64,000 bases of DNA from Leucosporidium creatinivorum (Eukaryota; Basidiomycota; Microbotryomycetes; Leucosporidiales; Leucosporidiaceae). Below the pieces are notes generated by a model. It was not told where the DNA came from and did not search any database. It saw nothing but the letters and a program-made list of their open reading frames with translations. The translations under genes were made by a program, and so were the position numbers. Each line of letters begins with the position of its first letter. Position 1 is the stretch's first letter. Location of the stretch: NCBI GenBank assembly GCA_001600635.1, contig BCKL01000007.1, forward strand, positions 1,016,303 to 1,080,302, given 5' to 3'. This document shows, piece after piece, positions 53,720-64,000 of the stretch.

Positions 53720-56393
53720 ATGTCGACCTTGAAGCGAGATTTTGATCTGATTCTGGACGGCTCGGATGACGAAGAGGCAGTCAACACGGAGGCTGTAAGT
53801 GAGCAGGAGGACCAGGCGCTCCATCGCCAGCTCACTAAGGCTCTCGCTCAGAGCAAGGTCGAGAGTCAGAAGTCGAGCGTTGGGAGCGGGAGCAGCAGCA
53901 GAGCCGTGTCGAGTACTACGAGTAAGTGCTCTCTAGCATGCTGCAGTTCTTAGAAGGACACAGCTGACGCGCGCGGTCGGTGCGCTCCAGCAGCTCCAGC
54001 TCCCAGCGCCAACGGATCCAATACGAGAGCCAGCGGACCCACCGAGTCGAGGCAAGAGCAGGAGAGAGCTCGCTTGGAGCGCGAGAGGAAGCGCAAGGAG
54101 AGCGGTACAGTCGAGCCCGCTCGCGTCTTCGTAGGACCCGCCGTCAAGCGTCCTAAGGTCGCCACCCTCTCCGACGTACAGGACAACTCTTCCAGTGGAT
54201 TCTCTACACCCATAAGCAGCTCTTCCACCAATCGCGTGCAATGCTTCTCCTCCCTCGGCGGAAGCAGCGGCTCGCGCTCGAGCACTCGCTTCTTCTCGGG
54301 GGCCATCAAGCGCGTCGCCAACATCAACGTGCCCGACAACGACAGCTACAGCTTTGGAGAGATCATCAACGGCGGTCAGGAGCTCGAAATGGCCATCGTC
54401 GGAGCGTACTGCCTGCAGGTCGAGTGGGTCGCTTCCCACTTCAAGGCGGAGACGCCGCTCCTTCTCGTTATGCCTCGTGGAAAAGACGACAAGGAAGGAC
54501 CGCTGGCCGAGATTGCCAAAACTATCAAGCCCAACACCTACCGCGTCATCCCCGAGACGAGGATGTCTGGCGCCCAGGCCAAGTACTGCTGCATGGTGAG
54601 CTCGGCCAGGCGACTCTAGCTTCTCTAGGGCAACAGCTGACTACTCGCTATCATCTGTAGCACACCAAGATAATCGTTGTACGTCTCGCCGACCCCAATC
54701 TTTCTCGCTCAACGCTGACATCCTTCTTCTCGACCTCGGCGCAGCTCTACTTCAAGACCTTCGTCCGCATCGTCATTCCGACCGCAAACATGGTGGACTA
54801 CGACTGGGCAGTCCTGGATAATGTGCGCACCTCACCTCCCTTCGAGCCTCAAGGATTCCCGCTCACCCTCATCGTCGCAGGCCTTCTACGTGCACGACTT
54901 TCCTCTTCGCCGAGACGTCGCTTCAGCCGCTGCCGACCCTCGCGAGAACCCGACGCACACTCAATTCTCCAAGGAGTTCCTCGAAGTCATGCACAGTATG
55001 TTGAACCCTGAAGGTGAAGCGAGCCTTCCCCATAGCTCGTTCCCCTTGACATCGCCTGGGCGCTGACTTTTTCGTCCGTCTGCCCAGCTCTCGGCGTGCC
55101 CAAGCGATTCGTTTCGCTCTACAAGAAGTGGGACTTCTCGGGCTCTCAGGACGTCCGCCTCATCGCAACGACGCAGGGTGAGCTCGGCCTGCTCGCGCGA
55201 CAGTGACTCAGTCGCTGACAGTCCTCCTCGACTCGCAGGCACTTGGCACGGTTGGAACGAGATCGAGAAGGGAGGTGGGCTGCCTGGACTCGCTAGTCAA
55301 GTACGCTCGATGGGATTCTCGGAAGGCGGCAAGTGGGAGATTGAGGCTACTGTACGTCGACTGCTCCGTCTTCGCTTCGAGGCCGCTCGCTGACTTCAGT
55401 GACCTGTAGGGCTCCTCCATCGGCAATTTGACCTCCAACTGGCTCGCTCAGATGATGGGAGCTTGCGAGGGCCTCCATCCGAGCAAGTACTTCCGCAAGG
55501 GCAGCTCGACCCCGTCTCATCACCCTCAACGCCCCGCCTCGGTCCCGACCCAGCTACCCATCAAGCTCGTATTCCCTACTCTCGACGAGGTGAACGGCTC
55601 GTGGGGCGGTCAGGGTGTGAGTTCTGATTGACATGGGTTCTTGAGGTGGAGCCGAGCTGACCTCCCTCGCCTTCAGCACGGAGGAACGATCTTCTGCAAA
55701 GAGTCGACCTGGACGTCCAACACCTTCCCCAAGCATCTGCTCCACCGTGGCGTCTCCAAGCGTCACCGCGTCACCGCGCACACCAAGACTAGTGAGCTCC
55801 CTGGCGCTGCCGTCTTCGGCGCTCCATCCTGGGCGCTCGTCTTCGGCGCTCATCTCCGGCACTCGCTCATCTCTCCCTCCCTCAGTCGTCGCCATCCACA
55901 AGCCCAAGTCCAAGTCGGGAGCGGACTTCAAGCACGAAGGTTTCGTCTACTTTGGCAGCCATAACTTGTGAGTTGCCGAGTTCGTGATCGCCTTCGCGCC
56001 GCTCGCTGACCTCTCCCGTCTTCCTTCCTTTCCGCCACAGCACCCAAGCCGCCTGGGGCAAGCTGCAGATCGCTTCGCGCGACGGTGAACCCGAGCTGGT
56101 CAACAACAACTACGAGCTCGGCGTTCTCCTTCCCAGTGAGCTTTCGCCTGTCGCTCTCTCTTCATTCGCGCCTCGCTGACCTCGTGTGCCCCTCACTGCA
56201 GTTCGTGGAAGCTCGGAACAGGATGTCGAGAACGAGGCCAGCGAGCTCGCCACCTTCAAGCGCCCTCTGATGAAGGTGAGCAGTTGGCCGTTGCTCCGCC
56301 GCCGGCGAACCCGAGCTGACCTCTCACTCTCAGTACTTGCCGACCGACGTCCCCTGGATGCAGGAGACGCAAGAGATGTACAAGAAGGACTAG
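53720..56393 (+). CDS. TDP1: Tyrosyl-DNA phosphodiesterase 1
   Basis: TDP1 removes topoisomerase I adducts and other 3' blocks from DNA in the nucleus. Start 53720 (MSTLKRDFDLILDGSDDEEA), with a charged disordered N-terminus and a basic stretch (ERERKRKESGTVEPARVFVG). The catalytic half has DNDSYSFGEIINGGQELEMA, MHTKIIVLYF (first HxK motif, joined across an intron), IVIPTANMVDYDWAVLDNAF, PKRFVSLYKKWDFSGSQDVR, GSSIGNLTSNWLAQMMGACE, LPIKLVFPTLDEVNGSWGGQ, the second HxK (AHTKTIVAIHKPKSKSG) and the signature FVYFGSHNFTQAAWGKL. The end YLPTDVPWMQETQEMYKKD matches the family. The intron at 55792-55885 lies inside the second catalytic motif and lacks CTGAC. About ten introns. Confidence 0.93.
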
Positions 56394-56810
56394 CTCCTGC
56401 TCGAGACTTCGACCCAAGTGCTCTACTTGCTTTGCTACGAAGTGCTTCCAAGACTCGATCACTGTCGGCGAAGGGGAACGCGAGCTGACGAGAGCAAGTG
56501 CCACCGGAGCGAATGGGCTGAGGAAGCGATACAAGACTACAAGACGAATATGGAAACCCTAGACAGCGACAGCTCCAACTTCGCCTTGCTCTCCTATTCG
56601 GACTTAGGTCGGCCGAGATTCTCAAGCCTCGCGCTCTTCTCTCTTCACCTCAACCTTGTCGTTTCTCGTCTTATCGCTTCCGTCTCGTTCATATAGCAGT
56701 ACATCAATCTTTGTGTCTTCATTTAAACCTCTGTACCTCACCACCTCGCTCACATCGGCCGTCGGCAACTCGCTCGGCAGCCGGCAAGTCAAGTCAACAT
56801 CGAGAGGCAG
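56394..56810. other. Intergenic between tandem genes
   Basis: These 417 bp are downstream of TDP1 and upstream of the DHA2 transporter, same strand. AT-richer from about 56660 to 56740, a likely promoter zone. No gene or repeat was seen. Confidence 0.5.
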
Positions 56811-59381
56811 ATGGCGCCTCGGGATCAAGCAGCAACGGGAGCTTCGGCTGTAGCAGAGCAGGAGGAGAAGGTTATTACACCTGATTCGAGCGGGAGGAGG
56901 AGCGTGGAAGGGGCAGAGGGAGCAGAGCCGGAGGGGAAAGCAACCGCGCTGAAGGAGCCAGTCAGCACATCGATCGCTACAGACCTCGAGCTGGGAGGAG
57001 CTCAGGATGGAAGGAAGGCGTGGAAGGTGGAAGATCATGTCATTCCCAAGAACAACCTCTTCCTGGTGTTCGGAGGCTTGATTCTTGCGACCTTCTTGGT
57101 CTCACTAGACCAGACCGTCGTCAGCGCCGCTCTGCCGACCATCGCGCGCGAGCTGAGAGGAAGTAGCACAGGACTGAGCTGGGCCGGGACCGCCTACCTG
57201 CGTAAGTCGGCGTTTCGAGACTTCGCCGAGCAGCCGAGCAGCGCTAAATTGCCCTCTCACAGTTATGTCGACCTCCCTGTCTCCCCTCTACGGAAAGCTC
57301 TCATCTATCGTCGGTCGGAAAGCAATCCTCTACCCTTCTATCGTCATCTTCCTCGTGGGATCAGCACTTTGCGGAGCAGCCAAGTCGATGCTTTGGCTAT
57401 GCTTAGCCCGAGGTGTGCAGGGAGTTGGTGGCGGTGAGTACTAAGTAGTCCCTTGATCATGCTGCGATCATATGCTAATTGCCTTATACTTAACACAGGC
57501 GGCGTACTGCAGGTGAGTGCCGTTCCGTAGCTCGGCGCTCCCGTCTCCGAATTTTGGCGCTGACCGCTACCTCCTCACAGCTCACGCAAATCCTCGTCAG
57601 CGATCTCGTACCACTCTCAGAGCGAGGGAAGTACAGCGGTTTCATTGGTGAGTCGAGTTGCTGGCGTTCTGCGAGCGCCGATGGACTGACGGCTCGCCTT
57701 CTTGCAGGAGCGACGTGGGGACTCGCTGCAGTCTGCGGCCCGCTAATTGGCGGCCTATTAACGGACCACGTCAGCTGGAGGTGGATATTCTTTGCGAGTC
57801 ACAAGCACTTCCTTGTATTATGGGCTCGTGCTAACCTTCCTTCGCCTCGCAGATCAACCTCCCGACCGGCGGGATCGCTCTGGCCGTCCTCATCTTCTCA
57901 CTCAAGCTTAACGCTCACGTTCCTGTTACCCTCGCCTCCTTCATCTCCCAATTCGACTTCCTCGGCCTCTTCCTCGTCGTTGGTGGCCTCGTCCTCCTCC
58001 TCGTCGGCTTCTCCTTCGGCGAGCAGGATTGGTCGGATCCCAAGACGATCGGCCTTCTCGTAGCTGGCGTCGTCGTCCTACTAATGTCAGCACTACAAGA
58101 AGCCACTACAAAACGATCGCCCGTGATCCCTCCTCGCCTCTTCAAGACTCGGACGACCGCCATCATCCTCATTGTCGTCTGGTTTCAGGCCTTCGGGTTC
58201 ATTGCCTGCAGCTACTATGGTCCCATCTACTTCCGTGAGTGCCATTTCGTAGCTTCTCTCGCGTCTTATCTTGCGAAGAAAGCCGAGCTGACCGCCTCCA
58301 CTCCTTCCCAACCCCAACTCGCTCGTTTCCCCTCCTCGCCGACTCTCCCCGTCGACTCTCCTCCTCGCCATCTCCCCACCTCGTCATCTCATCTTCTGCG
58401 TCTTTCGACGGTCCTTTACCTACAGAGATCCTCGGCTCCTCGGCGACCATCTCAGGACTTCAACTCATCCCCTTCTCATTCGGCACCTCGCTCATCTCTA
58501 TCGCCACGGGCTTCATCATCGCTAAAGTCAAACGGACAAAGGAGGTTCTCATCGTCTCATTCGCCATCTCGACGCTGGGGTTCGCTCTGCTCGCCACGCT
58601 CGACGAGAGCTCGAACCGAGCCAAGCAGGAGATCTACCTCCTCGTCGCCGCTCTCGGTATCGGAGGCATCTTCCAGGCTCCGTATGTCGTCTATCCTCCC
58701 CGACAGCTGTCGCTCAGCTGACCGCCCATTTCTTCTTCATACCCCACTCTCCCGCTGCCCTCGCCATCCCTCCAAACCTCGGCGCACCTCTCGCAGCTAC
58801 ATCTCCTTGCAAGCGGCCATGCCCATCTCCGAGATGGCCACCTCGACTTCCACTGTCGGACTCTTCCGCTCGATGGGAGGGACCATCGGTATCAGTGTTG
58901 GAGGTGAGTTCCATTCCTCGCCTGCTCACCGCCGAGAATGACTCTCCTCCTCGCCAGGCGCCATCTACGCTTCCGAGCTCAAGAACAGGCTCGCAGGTAT
59001 CCCAGGCTACGCTAAACAAGCTGCGATCGCTACATCAGGCAACGTCAAGGGGCTCGTCGACATCCAGGTGAGTTGACTCGTCAGCAGGCTGTCGAAACGC
59101 CGAGCTGACCCTCTTCGCATCGATAGCCCCCAGCACTCCGTCAAGCCGTCCTACACGCCTACACTCGCTCCATCAACACCATTTGGATTGTCGCTACTCC
59201 CATGCTATTCCTCGGCGCCGTATTCTGCATCTTCCTCAAGCATTACTCGCTCGAGCGCAACATCGTCCGAGCCGACGCCAGCAAGAAGGCGGGGGACGGA
59301 GAGTCGGAGGAGACGAAGTTGGAAGAGGTGACTACTGTGGAAGGAGGGAAGAAGGAAGCGGAGGCGGTTGAGACGAAGTAG
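56811..59381 (+). CDS. MFS multidrug/organic-compound transporter, DHA2 type (14 helices)
   Basis: Proton-driven exporter of the 14-helix DHA2 group. ATG 56811 ([20 protein letters not shown]) opens a charged cytosolic tail. TM1 holds the DHA2 hallmark [20 protein letters not shown]. Then come [40 protein letters not shown] (spanning a 14-nt microexon at 57499-57512), [20 protein letters not shown] and [20 protein letters not shown]. Mid-loop [20 protein letters not shown] and late helices [20 protein letters not shown] and [18 protein letters not shown] follow. The end is a charged cytosolic tail ([20 protein letters not shown]), stop 59379-59381. The substrate is unknown; no neighbouring biosynthetic genes suggest one. 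Confidence 0.9.
57499..57512 (+). other. 14-nt microexon of the DHA2 transporter
   Basis: The 14 nt GCGGCGTACTGCAG sit between CACAG (ending 57498) and GTGAGT (from 57513). They are needed to join GVQGVGG to LTQILVSDL as [15 protein letters not shown]; skipping shifts the frame. Confidence 0.82.
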
Positions 59382-60065
59382 GCGGCTTGAGCGGTGCCGA
59401 AAAGCCGAGGAAGGAAAGACGAGTGAGTGAGCGCGAGCCGAAGTGGTGGAACCCGCGATGTAGGGTATTGGTGGACATGTTAGGGCTTATTGTAGCATGT
59501 ATTGCTAACCATTTCAACAACGGACAACGCTGCGCACTTTCTCCCTCGCCCCTGCCGTCCGCTTTTGCCATCGCCGAACTTCTGCCGAGCTCTCTCGACC
59601 GCTTAAATCAGCCGGAGGCGCCCACTGCAGCTTCTCTGAGCGCATGGAAGGTCAGCGAACGTCGGTAGATAGAGCAACAACCCTCGACTGCCGCTGCTGG
59701 CAATGCTCGGCGACCTGCAAGACCTCCGCTTCGGCGAGGGTCAAATCTTAAGCTTGCTCGCTGATGAGCTTCGAGAGGCAGCTGAAGTAGCGGAAGCTAC
59801 TCAGGTACACTCCCCGGACTGGTTCGAGAGATCTCACAAACCTGTAGCCATTCGAGCTGTCTCCTGCCAGATCGACTTCGAGCAGGTCTCCTCCTTCGTC
59901 TCTCGTTCGTCTCTCTTCGTCACCTCGTTTCGTCTACTCTACTAGCTCTACAGCTCGTAATACTGCATCCGACTCTTTTTGGGCGGACGAGACTCTCACC
60001 GGTGAGTGCAGAGCTTCTCATCGCGCAGCTCAAGCTGACCTCTCCTCGACGGCAGACCTGTAGCG
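59382..60065. other. Intergenic with a 5' UTR intron
   Basis: These 684 bp lie between the DHA2 transporter and the O-fucosyltransferase-like gene, same strand. An intron signal at 60002-60055 (GTGAGT, CTGAC at 60035-60039, GGCAG) lies 10 bp before the ATG at 60066. CTACAG is at 59948-59953. A short frame at 59703-59945 is not convincing as a gene. Confidence 0.55.
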
Positions 60066-62183
60066 ATGCAGCGTTACCCGCCGGGCTCATTACCACCACC
60101 AGCTCTTAATACAGGCCCTCGTGCTCGGCCTGGCTCTCCGCGATCCTCCTCTCCCACATCCTCCGCACCTACCTCTCCTCGCGTCGGCGGCTCACGACAG
60201 CTCCCGACTGGAGCTCTGCGCCGTTCAGACTCGGACGACGAAGACGATAGACGGCGGCCACATGCGCACAAGGGCGCTCTACCGCTCTACAGCGCGACAA
60301 GAGCCGCTGGAGGGTCGGGGCGCGTGCTGGCGAGCAGGCTGAGAAGCGGGAGGGTACGATGGGTGCTGCTGGCTGTAGGAGTGCTCGCGCTACTTTTGTG
60401 GAAGTACTCGCCAGCGCAGGACGCCGAGCGCGCTCCTCCAACAGCCCCCGCCGAGCTCGAGGAGCTGCTCGCAACAACAAAGGAGCGGCCTGTACCTCGT
60501 CCAGCACCACCAGCACCTCAGCGACCGAAGCAGCCACCGTTACCACCACCAAAGATCGCCAAACCACCGTCCTCCCCACCCAGTGCCCTCAGAATCGTCG
60601 ACGTCGACGTTCACCCCTCCTCGGCGCTCGCTTCCCACACCCCTCCGACTCGCAACGAGCGCTTCCTCGCCTACTCTCCACACTCTGGATATCACAACCA
60701 GCGCATCTCGCTCGAGAACGCCCTCACCCTTGCCTTCATCCTCGGCCGAACTCTCCTCGTTCCTCCCGTCTGGGTCGGCCACGCCATTCCCTACATCTCT
60801 TTCGACAAGCTCGGCCGACGCCTCGAGATGGCCAGCAAAACGGGACTCGATCGTTGCAAGGAGTTTGGCGAGGGAGGGAGCGAGGATCCTGTGCCGAGGG
60901 AATGCGAGGGATACTGGAGTTGGACTCAGGTGGGATGGGAGTTCCTGGTGGACCTCAGCGAGGCGGAGAAGCTGGTACCGACGAGGGAGCGGTGGAACCA
61001 GACGGAGGCATGGCTCGACGAGGAGCTCGGGCTGAGGAAGGCCAAGGGCAAGGCCGAGAGCCCCGACGTTTACCGCCTCAAGGACGACACGATGTACCAG
61101 TACCGCTTCTACGACTCCAAGGACGACGACGAACCCCTCGCCAAGTTTGAGAACCGCCTCGACATCACCGAGCTCGCGCAAGAGACGGAGGCGTACAAGC
61201 TGCTACACGTCGGCACCCTCTTTGGCACTTCGAGGCTTCGAGTCTTCGAGGAAGCCAACTTTGACGCCCGTTCGACCTTTCGCCGCGCCATGGTCTTCAA
61301 GAACGAGGTCCTCGACGAGATCACCGAGACGATTCGGGACCGAATGGGTGGAGCTGGACGCTACTACGGCCTGCACCTCCGTGTCGGCGATGGCGTGTTC
61401 CAGAAGGAGGCCAAGAGCAACATGGCGACGATCTGGACGTCGCTCTGCACCAACAAGATGAAGCTGTCGGAGGAGATCTGCGACGAGATGGCTCAGGCGA
61501 GCGAGGCCAAGCGGGAGCCTCGCCTTCGTCAGCGAGCTTTGGAGCCCTCTCCCACTCCTTCATCCGCCGTACCGTGCTCCACCATCTCCTCCACTTCGGC
61601 CGCTTTCACCAACGAGACGCTAGCTCACGTCAAGCGCGCCAACTCTCGCCCACAACGAGAAGGGGCCTACAAGCACGCACCGCTCCCCCCTCTCCCCATC
61701 ATCAAAACGCGACACGACTCTCCCCTCGCATCTTCGCTCACGTGTCGTCGTCCACTCCACACCCTCCCCCATCTCCTCCCCTTCAACGCCCCCCTCTTCA
61801 TCGCCACCGACTCGAAGCTCCCCACCTCGGACCCCAACCTCTCCATCTTCTTTGACTCGTTCCCCTGCACCTTCACCCTCGGCGACTTTGCCTCGACTTC
61901 ATCAACCAACAGCGAGGCCGTCGAGGGCTTGAACAAGCTCAACGGCCTGAGGAACAAGGACGACAAAGTGCCGCTCGCTCAGTTCCTCTACCCTCAGCTC
62001 GACGCGCAGATCGCGGCTTGGGGCAGAGGACTGCTGGGTACGCCGCAGAGTACTTATAGTCGGTTCGCGGTGGACGTGCTTCATCAGGTGTATCAGTACG
62101 TTGTCCGTAGCCGCTCGCTCGCTCGCTCGGCGCTGACCCTTTCTCCTCTTCGCAGCGGATGGGAGATTGTTGAGCGAGGTTGA
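60066..62183 (+). CDS. Type II membrane protein, O-fucosyltransferase-like
   Basis: Start 60066 (MQRYPPGSLPPPALNTGPRA). A basic, Pro/Ser-rich cytosolic tail precedes one membrane anchor (RVRWVLLAVGVLALLLWKYS), then a Pro-rich stem. The catalytic-looking domain begins FLAYSPHSGYHNQRISLENA then LTLAFILGRTLLVPPVWVGH, the usual start of GDP-fucose O-fucosyltransferase-like folds, and contains GRYYGLHLRVGDGVF, matching the HxR sugar-nucleotide motif of that superfamily. Later: APLFIATDSKLPTSD, FDSFPCTFTLGDF and LDAQIAAWGRGLLGTPQSTY then SRFAVDVLHQVY. The final 62099-62155 segment is a frame-neutral intron (GTACGT ... CGCAG), so the end is HGWEIVERG after splicing. A Golgi glycosyltransferase is likely; donor and acceptor are unknown. 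Confidence 0.75.
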   Translation: MQRYPPGSLPPPALNTGPRARPGSPRSSSPTSSAPTSPRVGGSRQLPTGALRRSDSDDEDDRRRPHAHKGALPLYSATRAAGGSGRVLASRLRSGRVRWVLLAVGVLALLLWKYSPAQDAERAPPTAPAELEELLATTKERPVPRPAPPAPQRPKQPPLPPPKIAKPPSSPPSALRIVDVDVHPSSALASHTPPTRNERFLAYSPHSGYHNQRISLENALTLAFILGRTLLVPPVWVGHAIPYISFDKLGRRLEMASKTGLDRCKEFGEGGSEDPVPRECEGYWSWTQVGWEFLVDLSEAEKLVPTRERWNQTEAWLDEELGLRKAKGKAESPDVYRLKDDTMYQYRFYDSKDDDEPLAKFENRLDITELAQETEAYKLLHVGTLFGTSRLRVFEEANFDARSTFRRAMVFKNEVLDEITETIRDRMGGAGRYYGLHLRVGDGVFQKEAKSNMATIWTSLCTNKMKLSEEICDEMAQASEAKREPRLRQRALEPSPTPSSAVPCSTISSTSAAFTNETLAHVKRANSRPQREGAYKHAPLPPLPIIKTRHDSPLASSLTCRRPLHTLPHLLPFNAPLFIATDSKLPTSDPNLSIFFDSFPCTFTLGDFASTSSTNSEAVEGLNKLNGLRNKDDKVPLAQFLYPQLDAQIAAWGRGLLGTPQSTYSRFAVDVLHQVYQYVVRSRSLARSALTLSPLRSGWEIVERG

Positions 62184-62463
62184 GCAGTCGACTTGTCGTT
62201 ATCAGCATCGCACTTCTGTAGCTAGACCGTTATATATCGTTCGGCGCATTGCCTCGCAGCTCGCGCTACCTTCAGACTCGGCGCCGAGAAGGGAGCCTCG
62301 CGCTGCACTGCTGTCGCCTTCCGCTCGGCACGGGCTGGTGGGGCTACAATACTAAAATATCAAACGAAGGATCTACTCCTACAGACCGCGACCCAGAGAA
62401 GCCATACAAGAGGTGAAGGAGAGAGCTAAGGACAGGAGAGGAAGGGAAGGGAGAAAGAGTAGT

Positions 62464-64000
<1,537 letters not shown>

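Noticed and set aside
59703-59945. Possible 80-residue gene upstream of the O-fucosyltransferase-like gene
   Set aside because: It lacks introns, homology or a clear end signal, and sits where the leader and its intron should be.
62099-62155. Reading through the last segment of the O-fucosyltransferase-like gene as coding
   Set aside because: The segment is open in frame, but it has a GTACGT donor, a CTGAC and a CGCAG acceptor and encodes a low-complexity Arg/Ser run; I treat it as an intron.

Overview
The window is eukaryotic nuclear DNA from a fungus. It is GC-rich and gene-dense, and almost every gene is cut by short introns (mostly 50-100 nt) with GTGAGT-type donors, a CTGAC branch site and a CAG/TAG acceptor. 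Protein matches (RRN3, BCK1, Erj5, PalI/Rim9, Ale1, PLAC8, an arylsulfotransferase-like protein, Dicer) together with this gene style suggest a basidiomycete yeast of the Pucciniomycotina, such as a Rhodotorula/Rhodosporidium/Sporobolomyces relative. The lineage is an inference; no rRNA or other taxonomic marker is present. I see no transposon, tRNA, rRNA, CRISPR array or viral relic.

Layout. 1-2338 (+) is RRN3, cut by the left edge. 2551-4960 (-) is a mitochondrial PP2C phosphatase (Ptc5/PDP type). 5175-5641 (-) is a 90-residue protein with a repeated motif. 6067-8576 (-) is a DHA1 drug/polyamine-type MFS transporter. 9926-12261 (+) is mitochondrial P5C dehydrogenase. 12535-15165 (-) is a secretory arylsulfotransferase-fold protein. 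15994-17624 (-) is the ER J-protein Erj5. 17947-19046 (+) is unrecognised. 19439-20448 (+) is a PLAC8 protein. 20683-21577 (+) is a probable NTF2-fold protein. 21899-27986 (-) is a BCK1-like MAPKKK. 28658-29276 (+) is a small unrecognised protein. 29520-30421 (-) is a Fhit/Hnt2 HIT hydrolase. 30869-34762 (+) is a very long disordered protein. 34878-35786 (-) is a Bin3-type RNA methyltransferase, head to head with Dicer at 35926-41083 (+). 41613-42615 (+) is PalI/Rim9. 43227-46169 (+) is a disordered protein ending in a coiled coil. 46380-48723 (+) is the MBOAT acyltransferase Ale1. 48951-49984 (-) is unrecognised. 50524-51226 (+) is a Par14 parvulin. 51412-53296 (-) is unrecognised. 53720-56393 (+) is TDP1. 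56811-59381 (+) is a DHA2-type MFS transporter. 60066-62183 (+) is an O-fucosyltransferase-like membrane protein. 62464-64000 (-) is MCM6, cut by the right edge.

How the genes relate. Most are independent housekeeping genes: rDNA transcription, PDH control, proline catabolism, ER folding, cell-wall and pH signalling, phospholipid remodelling, DNA repair and replication. The most suggestive neighbourhood is 34878-41083. There a Bin3-family RNA 5'-phosphate methyltransferase and a full-length Dicer share a promoter region of about 139 bp, and both act on RNA. In the Dicer gene the ATP-binding P-loop (GTGKTLVG) is encoded by its own 24-nt exon, so in-frame skipping would give a helicase-dead Dicer. 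Other structural oddities are a five-unit minisatellite of branch-site copies in an MFS intron, a 14-nt microexon in the other MFS gene, and a few introns without the otherwise near-constant CTGAC.
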